Positions 32,878 through 41,049 of a DNA stretch of 64,000 nt are shown here, one piece after another. Every line of letters starts with the position of its first letter. Position 1 is the first letter of the stretch. The notes beneath the pieces were generated by a model. That model was not told where the DNA came from and ran no database searches. It saw only the letters and a list, made by a program, of their open reading frames with translations. The stretch spans positions 868,001-932,000 of the forward strand of contig NZ_CP014475.1 of assembly GCF_001583415.1 (NCBI RefSeq), written 5' to 3'. The DNA comes from Mycolicibacterium phlei (GTDB lineage: Bacteria > Actinomycetota > Actinomycetes > Mycobacteriales > Mycobacteriaceae). Made by a program: the position numbers and the translations under genes.

Positions 32878-34476
32878 GTGGGGTTCGAACGTTTGAGCGA
32901 TCAGCTGGCGGTGGCGGAGGATGCCGTTGCCGCGTTGGTCGCCGAGCCTCTCGACGGTCTGAGCACGAATGAACTTCTGCAACTCACCGCGGAGTGGGAG
33001 CAGTTCACGCGCGCGTCGGCGATGGTGGGGCATCGGTTGGTGGCGCAGTTGGGGCGGGTGCCGGTGGTGGAGTTGGGGGAGCCCACTGTTGCTAAGACGT
33101 TGGTGACGTTGTTGCGGGTTTCGCCGGGTGAGGCGCGGCGGCGGGTCAAGGATGCCGCGGTGTTGGTGGAGCGGGCGGCGATCACTGGTGAGGTGTTGGC
33201 GCCGGTGTGGCAGCGTGCCGCGGCGTTGGTGGCTCGTGGGGTGTTGGGTGCGGGTCATGTCGCGGTGTTGCACCGGTTTTTCGATCATCAGTGTCCGCGT
33301 TCGGTGCCGTTCGATGTGCGTGAGGAGGCCGAAAAGCAGCTCGCCGAACTGGGTGCGACCTTGAATCCCAGTCAGTTGGGTAAGGCTGCTGAGCGGTTGG
33401 GTCAGTATCTGGATCAGGACGGGGAGTTCAGCGAGCCGGTTGAGCAGAAGTGCTGGTTGCGGATCGGTCGGCAGCGCAGTGATGGCACCAGCACGATCAG
33501 CGGGGTGATCAGTGCCCGGATGCGGGTGTTTCTGGAGGCCGGGCTGGCGATCTATGACCGGGTCCACGCCAACCAGCCCGACGCCGTGGAGCCGATCCCG
33601 GCCCCGGGCCCTGATCGGGCACAGCAGCCGCCCGCTGATGTCGAACCTGCCGACGACCCCGAGTTGGACCTCGACCCCGAGCCTGAGCCGGAACCCGAAC
33701 CGTCGGTTGAGGTGGTGGATACCCGCAGTGCGGGGCAGCGGCGTCATGATGCGGTGCTGGCGATGCTGCGTGATTTGTTGGCGTTGCGTCCGCGTGGGGT
33801 GGTCAACGGGTTTCCGGCCACGGTGGTGGTTACCGCGACGTTGCAGGATCTGACCGCTGGGGCGGGGGTGGCGGTCAGTGCGGGTGGGACGTTGCTGCCG
33901 ATGGGGGAGTTGATCGCGATGGCCGCGCAGGCGCACCCGTATCTGGCGGTGTTCGATAAGCACACCAACGAACCGCTGTACCTGGGTCGGGCCAGACGGT
34001 GTGCGAGTACGTCGCAGCGGTTGATGTTGTTTGCGATGGAGCGTGGCTGTACCAAACCGGGTTGTACTGTGCCGGCGTATTACACGCAGGTTCATCACGC
34101 GGTCGCTGACTGGGCCGCTGACGGGCAGACCGATATCACCGATCTGACGTTGGCGTGTGGGCCGGACAATCGGATCGTCGGACCCGGCGGGTATCGGACC
34201 CGTAAACGCAAGGATGGGCGCACCGAGTGGTTACCGCCGCCGCAGTTGGATACCGGGCAGGCGCGGGTGAACAACTACCACCATCCGGAGCGCTACTCAT
34301 CCCCGACGAACACACCGACAGCGATGCAAGCGGTGACGGGGACGGGGACGACTGTTGCAACCCACCCGGCGACAACGACCGCGACGCCAGCTGACACCAC
34401 GACACCCCAACGCGCTTTATATAAAGAATCGCCAGAACTCCTTGACAAATCGTTGGGTTTTCCTAACACTGGTTAG
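32878..34476 (+). CDS. DUF222 / 13E12-family protein with HNH endonuclease domain
   Basis: 532 residues. N-terminal DUF222 helical domain (about 1-235), acidic linker rich in Asp/Glu/Pro (256-285), then an HNH-type domain with zinc-binding Cys pair CTKPGCTVP and VHHAVADWAADG...DLTLACGPDNRIV. The last His pair usual in this motif (CxxHH) is replaced by GPDNR, so nuclease activity is doubtful. A low-complexity tail follows. This is the REP13E12 type of multi-copy mycobacterial repeat gene. GTG start fixed by the leaderless promoter. The stop lies inside the operator of the next gene. Confidence 0.88.
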   Translation: MGFERLSDQLAVAEDAVAALVAEPLDGLSTNELLQLTAEWEQFTRASAMVGHRLVAQLGRVPVVELGEPTVAKTLVTLLRVSPGEARRRVKDAAVLVERAAITGEVLAPVWQRAAALVARGVLGAGHVAVLHRFFDHQCPRSVPFDVREEAEKQLAELGATLNPSQLGKAAERLGQYLDQDGEFSEPVEQKCWLRIGRQRSDGTSTISGVISARMRVFLEAGLAIYDRVHANQPDAVEPIPAPGPDRAQQPPADVEPADDPELDLDPEPEPEPEPSVEVVDTRSAGQRRHDAVLAMLRDLLALRPRGVVNGFPATVVVTATLQDLTAGAGVAVSAGGTLLPMGELIAMAAQAHPYLAVFDKHTNEPLYLGRARRCASTSQRLMLFAMERGCTKPGCTVPAYYTQVHHAVADWAADGQTDITDLTLACGPDNRIVGPGGYRTRKRKDGRTEWLPPPQLDTGQARVNNYHHPERYSSPTNTPTAMQAVTGTGTTVATHPATTTATPADTTTPQRALYKESPELLDKSLGFPNTG

Positions 34477-34477
34477 G
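34462..34477. promoter_or_regulatory. Palindromic operator upstream of the XRE regulator
   Basis: CCTAAC (34462-34467), ACTG, GTTAGG (34472-34477): a perfect 6-bp inverted repeat with 4-bp spacer, 8 bp before the deduced GTG start of the XRE gene and overlapping the DUF222 stop codon. Autoregulation by the XRE protein is inferred. Confidence 0.6.
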
Positions 34478-34485
34478 TGAGTCCG

Positions 34486-34781
34486 GTGAGAAGGGGCAAG
34501 TCGCTCCCGATCTACAACCGCATCGCGTGCTAAGGGCGGAGCGGCGGATGTCGCGGGCCGAACTCGCGGCGCTGATCGACGTCAACCCACAGACCGTGGG
34601 CGCACTGGAGCGGGGGGACCACTACCCGAGCCTCGACCTGGCGCTGCGCATCTGCGACGTCTTCGGTCTCCCCGTCGAGGCCGTGTTCTCCCGCACGGAG
34701 TTCACCCGCTGTCCACCGAGCTCTACCGCAAGAGCACCCAACCGCAGAGGAGAACAGCGATGTCATCCACCCGGCAGCTGA
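34486..34781 (+). pseudogene. XRE-family HTH regulator, frameshifted
   Basis: Encodes a short Cro/CI-like HTH protein (LRAERRMSRAELAALIDVNPQTVGALERGDHYPSLDLALRICDVFGLPVEAVFSR, written across two segments: helices near 34540-34660). The deduced start is GTG 34486 (VRRGKSLPIYNRIA). The frame breaks at about 34526, where one G appears missing before TGC, and again at 34705-34708, where one C appears missing and the expected PLSTELYRK falls in another frame. The region read from GTG 34527 alone gives 84 residues ending at 34781. Either decay or sequence error; the same fault recurs in the next two genes. Confidence 0.65.
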
Positions 34782-35312
34782 CCGCACGCTCATCGACCGC
34801 TACCAGGACTACCGACCCGGCGCTTCCTCAAACGCGAACGCACCTACGCGCATTCGCTGCCGAGCTGGCGCACACAGCGCCGGCGCCGCGTCCTCGTCGG
34901 CATCGTGGCCTTCTCGCTCGCGCTCATGGTGATCGTCAGTGCGCTGTGCGCCTTCGGATTTCGCGAGGCCGCCCTGGGCTGGCTGCCGGCAACGCTGCTC
35001 TTTACCCCGACGTTCGTCATGTTGCAGATCGTCTCCGGGCGACACGGCGACGCCCCCGAATCCGTCCTCGACGAATACGAGATCCAGCAGCGCAACAGCG
35101 CACGCTCGATCGGCCTCACCGTCACGCAGTACCTGATGATGGTGCCGATCTTCTACCTGATCCTCATGTCGACCAGGACGCGCGACGTCGACGCCCGCAG
35201 CGCCCTCGACATCGCCTACGCCGGCGGGCTGATGGTGCTGGCCGTCCTGATGATCGGCGCCTGCCTGCCCGCGATGATCCTCGGCTGGATCCGCCCGGAT
35301 CCCGAAGCCTGA
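34760..35312 (+). pseudogene. Small membrane protein partner of the XRE gene, frameshifted
   Basis: ATG 34760 has AGGAG upstream. The coding signal (DRTLIDRYQDYRP, then RFLKRERTYAHSLPSW) jumps frame at about 34819-34821 and probably once more between the ATG and 34780. From 34822 the frame is intact to 35312. It encodes four likely membrane helices (VGIVAFSLALMVIVSALCAF, LGWLPATLLFTPTFVMLQI, VTQYLMMVPIFYLILM, LMVLAVLMIGACLPAMILGW). XRE plus a small membrane protein is a recurring bacterial pair. No function can be assigned. Confidence 0.6.
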
Positions 35313-35327
35313 CTCTTCTGCGAGACG

Positions 35328-36979
35328 TCAGGCGGGGCGGCCGCGCTCGCTGCGGTACCGGCGCACCAGCGCGTCCGTCGACGAATCCGACTGCGGCGCG
35401 GGCGCACCCTCCCCGGTGATCACCGGCAGCAACGCCTTGGCCTGAGTCTTGCCGAGCTCCACACCCCACTGGTCGAACGAGTCGATACCCCAGATCACAC
35501 CCTCGGTGAACACCTGGGTGCTCGTACAGCGCGATCAACCTGCCCCAGCACCGACGGCGTCAACTTCGTCGCCAGGATCGACGTCGTCGGCCGGTTGCCC
35601 GGCATCACCTTGTGCGGCACCACCTCCGGCGGGGTGCCCTCCGCGGCGATCTCCTCGGCCGTCTTACCGAACGCCAGCACCTGCGTCTGGGCGAAGAAGT
35701 TGCTCATCAGCAGGTCGTGCATGCTGCCGGTGCCGTCGCCGGTCGGCAGATCGTCGGTCGGCTGGGAGAACCCGATGAAGTCGGCGGGCACCAGCCGCGT
35801 GCCCTGGTGCAGTAACTGGTAGAACGCGTGCTGGCCGTTGGTTCCCGGCTCGCCCCAGAAGATCTCGCCGGTGCTCGTCGTCACCGGTGACCCGTCGGCG
35901 CGCACCGACTTGCCGTTCGACTCCATCGTCAGCTGCTGCAGATACGCGGCGAACCTCGCCAGATCATTCGAATACGGCAGCACCGCACGGGTTTCCGCGC
36001 CGAAGAACTCGTTGTACCAGAGCCCGATCAGGCCCAGCAGCGCCGGCACATTGGACTCCAGCGGTGCCGTGCGGAAGTGCTCGTCGACGGTGTGGAACCC
36101 GGACAGGAACTCGGCGAACCGCTCCCGGCCGATCACCGCCATCACGCTCAGCCCGATCGCGCTGTCCACCGAGTAGCGGCCGCCCACCCAGTCCCAGAAG
36201 CCGAACATGTTGTCGGTGTTGATGCCGAAGTCGTCGACCAGCTTGCGGTTCGTCGACACCGCCACGAAATGCTGCGACACCGCGGCATCGCCCAGCGCGG
36301 AGGTCAGCCACCGCCGCGCGGCCACCGCGTTCGTCAGCGTCTCCAGCGTCGAGAACGTCTTCGACGCCACGATGAAAAGAGTTGTCGCCGGGTTCAATCC
36401 GTCCAGCTTGGCGACCAGGTCGGCAGGATCCACATTCGACACGAACCGCGCCGAGATCCCCGCGTCCGCGTAGTGGCGCAGCGCCTGCGTCACCATCGCC
36501 GGCCCCAGGTCCGACCCGCCGATCCCGATGTTGACGACGGTCTCGATCCGCTCACCCGTCGCACCGGTCCACTCGCCGCTGCGCAGCCGGTCGGTGAAGT
36601 CGCCCATCCGGTCGAGCACCTCGTGCACATCGGCGACGACATCCTGCCCGTCCACCACCAGCGACGCGTCGCGCGGCAGCCGCAGCGCCGTGTGCAGCAC
36701 CGCGCGGTCCTCGGAGGTGTTGATGTGCTCGCCGGAGAACATCGCGTCGCGGCGCTCCTCGAGCCCGGCCGCCCGCGCCAGCTCCACCAGCAAGCCCAAC
36801 GTCTCCCTGGTCACCCGGTGCTTGCTGTAGTCGATATAGAGATCGCCGACGGTGGCGGCCAACTCGGTTCCACGCGCCGGATCCTCGGCGAAGATCTCGC
36901 GCAGATGCTTGGAACCGATCTCCGCGTGATGCCGCTTGAGCGCCTGCCAGGCCGGTGTCGTGGAGATATCGCTACCCAT
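35328..36979 (-). pseudogene. pgi: Glucose-6-phosphate isomerase, two frameshifts near the 3' end
   Basis: Interconverts glucose-6-phosphate and fructose-6-phosphate. From ATG 36979 the frame is intact for about 480 codons and carries the family signatures ([16 protein letters not shown] segment, [27 protein letters not shown]). After VLGQ the expected LIALYEH lies one frame over, owing to an extra C at 35539-35540. The following [23 protein letters not shown] lies one further over, owing to an extra G in 35516-35518. The correct C-terminus ends at 35328. Both changes lengthen short C/G runs in a nearly indispensable gene, so an assembly or sequencing error is more likely than true loss. Confidence 0.85.
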
Positions 36980-37028
36980 AAAAGCGACCTTAATGCGGCG
37001 AGCGGACCCAAGGGTGTATGAGAGAAGC

Positions 37029-38489
37029 ATGGATACCGCGAAGCTGCTGTCGTCTGTGCCCAAGGGTCTGTGGATCGGCGGTGAGGAACGCCAGCCCATC
37101 AAGGACGGTTCGGCGACCTTCGACGTGCTGGACCCCTCCGACGACAAGGTGCTCGCCTCGGTGGCCAACGCCACCGCCGAGGACGCGGTCGCGGCCCTCG
37201 ACGCCGCGTGCGCGGTGCAGGCCGAGTGGGCCGCCACCCCGGCCCGGGAGCGCGGCGAGATCCTGCGCGCGGTGTTCGAGAACATCACCGCCCACGCCGA
37301 CGACATCGCCGCCCTGATGACGCTCGAGATGGGCAAGGTGCTGGCCGAGAGCAAGGGCGAGGTCAAGTACGGCGCCGAGTTCTTCCGCTGGTTCGCCGAG
37401 GAGGCCGTGCGCATCCACGGCCGCTACACCCCGGCGCCGGCGGGCACCGGCCGCATCCTGGTCACCAAGCAGCCCGTCGGCCCCTGCTACGCCATCACCC
37501 CGTGGAACTTCCCGCTGGCGATGGGCACCCGCAAGATCGGGCCCGCGTTCGCCGCCGGCTGCACGATGATCGTCAAACCGGCCCAGGAGACCCCGCTGAC
37601 GATGCTGCTGCTGGCCAAGCTGATGGACGAGGCCGGCCTGCCCAAGGGCGTGCTGTCGGTGCTCCCGACCACCCACGCCGGTGACGTCACCGCCGCGCTC
37701 ATCGACGACGGACGGCTGCGCAAGCTCACCTTCACCGGCTCCACCGGCGTCGGCAAGGCCCTGGTCAAGCAGTCCGCCGACAAACTGCTGCGCACCTCGA
37801 TGGAGCTCGGCGGCAACGCCCCGTTCATCGTGTTCGACGACGCCGACGTCGACGCCGCGGTCGACGGCGCGATCCTGGCCAAGATGCGCAACGGCGGCGA
37901 GGCCTGCACCGCCGCCAACCGGCTGCATATCGCCAACTCGGTGCGCGAGGAGTTCACCGAGAAGTTCGTCAAGCGGATGAGCGAGTTCACCATCGGCAAC
38001 GGCCTCGACGAATCGGTCACGCTCGGCCCGCTGATCAACGCCAAGCAGGTCGCCACCGTCACCGAGCTCGTCTCCGACGCGGTCTCCCGCGGCGCGACCG
38101 TCGCGGTCGGCGGCGTCGCCCCCGGCGGCCCCGGCAACTTCTACCCGGCCACCGTGCTCACCGACGTGCCCGCCGACGCCCGCATCCTCAAGGAGGAGGT
38201 GTTCGGTCCCGTCGCACCCATCACCGGGTTCGACACCGAGGAGGAGGGCATCGCCGCCGCCAACGACACCGAATACGGGCTGGCCGCCTACGTCTACACC
38301 CGGTCGCTGGACCGGGCGCTGCGGGTGGCCGAGAAGATCCAGTCCGGCATGGTCGGCATCAACCGCGGCGTCATCTCCGACCCGGCCGCACCGTTCGGCG
38401 GGGTCAAGGAATCCGGGTTCGGCCGCGAAGGCGGGTTCGAGGGCATCGAGGAGTACCTCGACGTGAAATACATCGCGCTGACCAACTAG
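37029..38489 (+). CDS. NAD(P)-dependent succinate-semialdehyde dehydrogenase family protein
   Basis: 486 residues of the aldehyde dehydrogenase superfamily. Rossmann cofactor region ([24 protein letters not shown]), general base Glu in MELGGNAPF, and nucleophilic Cys in [10 protein letters not shown]. Overall similarity is to GabD-type enzymes, oxidising succinate semialdehyde to succinate, though substrate range in this family is wide. ATG 37029 preceded by AGAGAAG. Divergent from pgi with a 49-bp shared promoter region. Confidence 0.88.
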   Translation: MDTAKLLSSVPKGLWIGGEERQPIKDGSATFDVLDPSDDKVLASVANATAEDAVAALDAACAVQAEWAATPARERGEILRAVFENITAHADDIAALMTLEMGKVLAESKGEVKYGAEFFRWFAEEAVRIHGRYTPAPAGTGRILVTKQPVGPCYAITPWNFPLAMGTRKIGPAFAAGCTMIVKPAQETPLTMLLLAKLMDEAGLPKGVLSVLPTTHAGDVTAALIDDGRLRKLTFTGSTGVGKALVKQSADKLLRTSMELGGNAPFIVFDDADVDAAVDGAILAKMRNGGEACTAANRLHIANSVREEFTEKFVKRMSEFTIGNGLDESVTLGPLINAKQVATVTELVSDAVSRGATVAVGGVAPGGPGNFYPATVLTDVPADARILKEEVFGPVAPITGFDTEEEGIAAANDTEYGLAAYVYTRSLDRALRVAEKIQSGMVGINRGVISDPAAPFGGVKESGFGREGGFEGIEEYLDVKYIALTN

Positions 38490-38546
38490 CGGACACGCCG
38501 CCGCGCCTGCCGCCCCAAATCTGGCTCGCCGGGCAAGATTTCCGGA

Positions 38547-40553
38547 GTGAATGCGCGTCGCTCCGTCGCGCCCGCTGACCGCCACCTCACTCGCACCTCG
38601 CGGAAGCGGCGTCGCGGCGAAATCCCCGCCCTGGACGGAATCCGGGCTGTGGCCGTGGCGTTGGTGCTCGCCGACCACGGCGGCATCCCCGGCGTGTCCG
38701 GCGGGTTCCTCGGGGTCGACGTGTTCTTCGTGCTCAGCGGCTTCCTGATCACCTCGCTGCTGCTCGACGAGCACGCGCTGACCGGGCGAATCGCGCTGCG
38801 CGACTTCTGGATCCGACGCTTCCGCCGCCTGCTGCCCGCGTTGCTGGTGATGGTGCTCGCGGTGGTCGCCGCGCGCGGACTGTTCGCCGCGGAGTCGATC
38901 GCCAACCTGCGCGACGAGGCCGTGGCCGCGTTCTTCTGGGTGGCCAACTGGGCGTTCGTCGCGCAGCACACCGACTACTTCGCGCAGGGCGCGCCGCCGT
39001 CACCGCTGCAGCACACCTGGTCGCTGGGTGTGGAGGAACAGTTCTATCTGCTGTGGCCGATCCTGCTGATCGGGCTGGCGTGGCTGTTCTGCCGCCGCGA
39101 CCGGTTCCGGCTGCGCTGGGCGGTGTTTGGGTTGGCCAGCGCCGGCGCGCTGGCGTCGGCGTGGGCGGCGATCCACTTCGTCGACGACGCCACCCTCAAC
39201 CGCGTCTACTTCGGCACCGACACCCGCGCGCAGGCGCTGCTGATCGGCGCCGCGGCGGCCGCGCTGCTGGTGCACGACTGGACCACCGTCACCCTCGGCG
39301 GCCCCGTCATCCGGACCCGGTGGCTGCGCGGGGTGGCCCGCGTCCTGTCCGTCGTCGGCGCGGTGGTGCTCGGCATCGCCGCGCACCGCGCCACCGGCAG
39401 CGTCGCCGACTTCCGGTCCGGCCTGCTGATCATCGTCGCCGTCGCCGCGGTCCTGGTGATCGGTGCGGTCGCGCTGGACCAGGACGGGCCCCTCGCCCGG
39501 ATCCTGGCGTGGCGGCCGCTGGTCGCGCTGGGCGCCATCTCCTACGGCGTCTACCTGTGGCACTGGCCGATCTTCCTGGTGATCAACGGGGAACGCACCG
39601 GCTGGTCCGGGTGGGCGCTGTTCGCGGCGCGCTGCGCGGCGACGCTCGCGGTGGCGGGGCTGTCGTGGTGGCTGCTCGAACAGCCGATCCGGCGCTGGCG
39701 GCCGGTGATCGTGCCGATGCTGCCACTGGCCGGGGCGACCGCCGCCACCGCCGCGGTGATCACGATGACGGTGCTGCCCGTCGTACCCACCCAGCCCGAA
39801 CCCGAGCAGGCGCGCATCGACAACGCCGCCCTGATCGCCCCGGAGGAGCTCGTCGCACCCGAGCGGCCCGTCGAGGTCAAACGCGCCGTACCGCGTGACC
39901 CGAACGTGCGCACGGTCGCGGTGTTCGGCGACTCGGTGGCCTGGACGCTGCTGCGCTACCTGCCGGAGACACCCGGCCTGGAGTTCTCCAACCACACCAC
40001 GATCGGCTGCGGCATCGCCCGCGGCGGGCCGTACCGCTACGTCGGGCAGACGCTGAACCAGAAACCCGAATGCGACACCTGGCCGCGGCGGTGGGCGCAG
40101 CGCATCAACCACGACCGGCCCGACGTGGTGCTGCTGATGATCGGCCGCTGGGAGAAGGTCGATCGGATGAACGAGGGCCGCTGGAGCCACATCGGCGAGC
40201 CCGCCTACGACGCCTACCTGCGCGAGGAGCTCAACCGGGCGCTGGACATCCTGTCCTCGACCGGCGCCCGCGTCGTCGTCACCACCGAGCCCTACACCCG
40301 GCGCGCGGAGAAACCGGACGGCAGCCTCTACCCCGAGGACCAGCCGAAGCGCACCGACGACTGGAACGCGCTGCTGCGCAGCGTCGTGAAGTACCGGCCC
40401 AACGTCAAGGTGCTTGACCTCAACCGCAAGCTCGGGCCCAACGGCAGCTACACGAACAAGGTCGACGGCATCACGATGCGCGCCGACGGGGTGCACCCCA
40501 CGCCGGAGGCCGTCGAGTGGCTGACGCCGTGGCTGGTGGACGCGCTGCGCTAG
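38547..40553 (+). CDS. OafA/YrhL-type acyltransferase with C-terminal SGNH domain
   Basis: 668 residues. Acyltransferase-3 domain with about ten membrane helices (ALDGIRAVAV, VFFVLSGFLI, WSLGVEEQFYLLWP with the conserved Glu), then after about residue 445 a periplasmic SGNH hydrolase-like domain with the nucleophile in FGDSVAW and the catalytic DGVHPT. Such proteins move acyl groups from inside to extracytoplasmic glycans or lipids. GTG start 38547. Its stop shares CTAG with the convergent chorismate mutase gene. The acceptor is unknown. Confidence 0.9.
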   Translation: MNARRSVAPADRHLTRTSRKRRRGEIPALDGIRAVAVALVLADHGGIPGVSGGFLGVDVFFVLSGFLITSLLLDEHALTGRIALRDFWIRRFRRLLPALLVMVLAVVAARGLFAAESIANLRDEAVAAFFWVANWAFVAQHTDYFAQGAPPSPLQHTWSLGVEEQFYLLWPILLIGLAWLFCRRDRFRLRWAVFGLASAGALASAWAAIHFVDDATLNRVYFGTDTRAQALLIGAAAAALLVHDWTTVTLGGPVIRTRWLRGVARVLSVVGAVVLGIAAHRATGSVADFRSGLLIIVAVAAVLVIGAVALDQDGPLARILAWRPLVALGAISYGVYLWHWPIFLVINGERTGWSGWALFAARCAATLAVAGLSWWLLEQPIRRWRPVIVPMLPLAGATAATAAVITMTVLPVVPTQPEPEQARIDNAALIAPEELVAPERPVEVKRAVPRDPNVRTVAVFGDSVAWTLLRYLPETPGLEFSNHTTIGCGIARGGPYRYVGQTLNQKPECDTWPRRWAQRINHDRPDVVLLMIGRWEKVDRMNEGRWSHIGEPAYDAYLREELNRALDILSSTGARVVVTTEPYTRRAEKPDGSLYPEDQPKRTDDWNALLRSVVKYRPNVKVLDLNRKLGPNGSYTNKVDGITMRADGVHPTPEAVEWLTPWLVDALR

Positions 40554-40813
40554 TGGCCGAGCCGGCCGCGGCCGAGGCGCAGCAGCAGCATCGCGAGGTC
40601 CTTGCCCTCCGGGCCGAGCTCGCTGTAGCGCTCGATGACCTTCATCTCGCGGCTGTGCACCAGCCGGGTGCCACCGGAGGCCATCCGGGCCTTTCCGATG
40701 AGTTTGGACACCTCGGTACGCCGCTTGACGGCGGCCAGGATCTCGGCATCCAGGCGGTCGATCTCCTGGCGCAGCTCGTCGATGTCGGGCAAGGTCTCAG
40801 TTTCGGTCGTCAT
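40550..40813 (-). CDS. Intracellular chorismate mutase (Rv0948c-like)
   Basis: 87-residue AroQ-delta enzyme: IDRLDAEILAAVKRRTEVS, KARMASGGTRLVHSREMKVI and the C-terminal LLRLGRGRLGH. The last segment is the part by which the M. tuberculosis enzyme docks onto the DAHP synthase AroG and becomes active and feedback-regulated. Converts chorismate to prephenate for Phe/Tyr. ATG 40813. A 10-codon open frame (MRPQTSTQRE) ends 8 nt upstream, and a hairpin lies at 40879-40911; whether they regulate is unknown. Confidence 0.93.
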   Translation of the reverse strand: MTTETETLPDIDELRQEIDRLDAEILAAVKRRTEVSKLIGKARMASGGTRLVHSREMKVIERYSELGPEGKDLAMLLLRLGRGRLGH

Positions 40814-40878
40814 GGCGTTTCTCACTCTCGTTGTGTGGAGGTTTGCGGTCGCATCCGTTCCGGCCTCACACAAGAGAC

Positions 40879-40911
40879 GAGCCCCGGATCCGGACGCGGA
40901 CCGCGGGGCTC
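40879..40911. other. GC-rich inverted repeat between chorismate mutase and uvrD1
   Basis: 8-bp arms GAGCCCCG (40879-40886) and CGGGGCTC (40904-40911) with partly complementary loop, in the 236-bp divergent region. It could be a leader hairpin of the chorismate mutase mRNA or an operator. No other feature is seen in this spacer. Confidence 0.5.
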
Positions 40912-41049
40912 TCGAAAGCAGCTAGACCACGGGCACCGCGGACCGGTACCCGTAGAAAAATCGCCGCTTGTCAAGCACACAGAAAGTGTGCCACCAATGG
41001 CTGCGTCGGCGCAAAGGTGTCACCGCCCGGCGGTAGGTTTGGTAACGAT

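Noticed and set aside
32737..34098. 453-codon open frame antisense to the DUF222 gene, sharing an HVTTETKETKE-type peptide with another antisense frame at 31990-32181
   Set aside because: The shared peptide is just the reverse reading of the two promoter repeats; differences between copies are not biased to synonymous sites, and the sense interpretation with promoter geometry is stronger.
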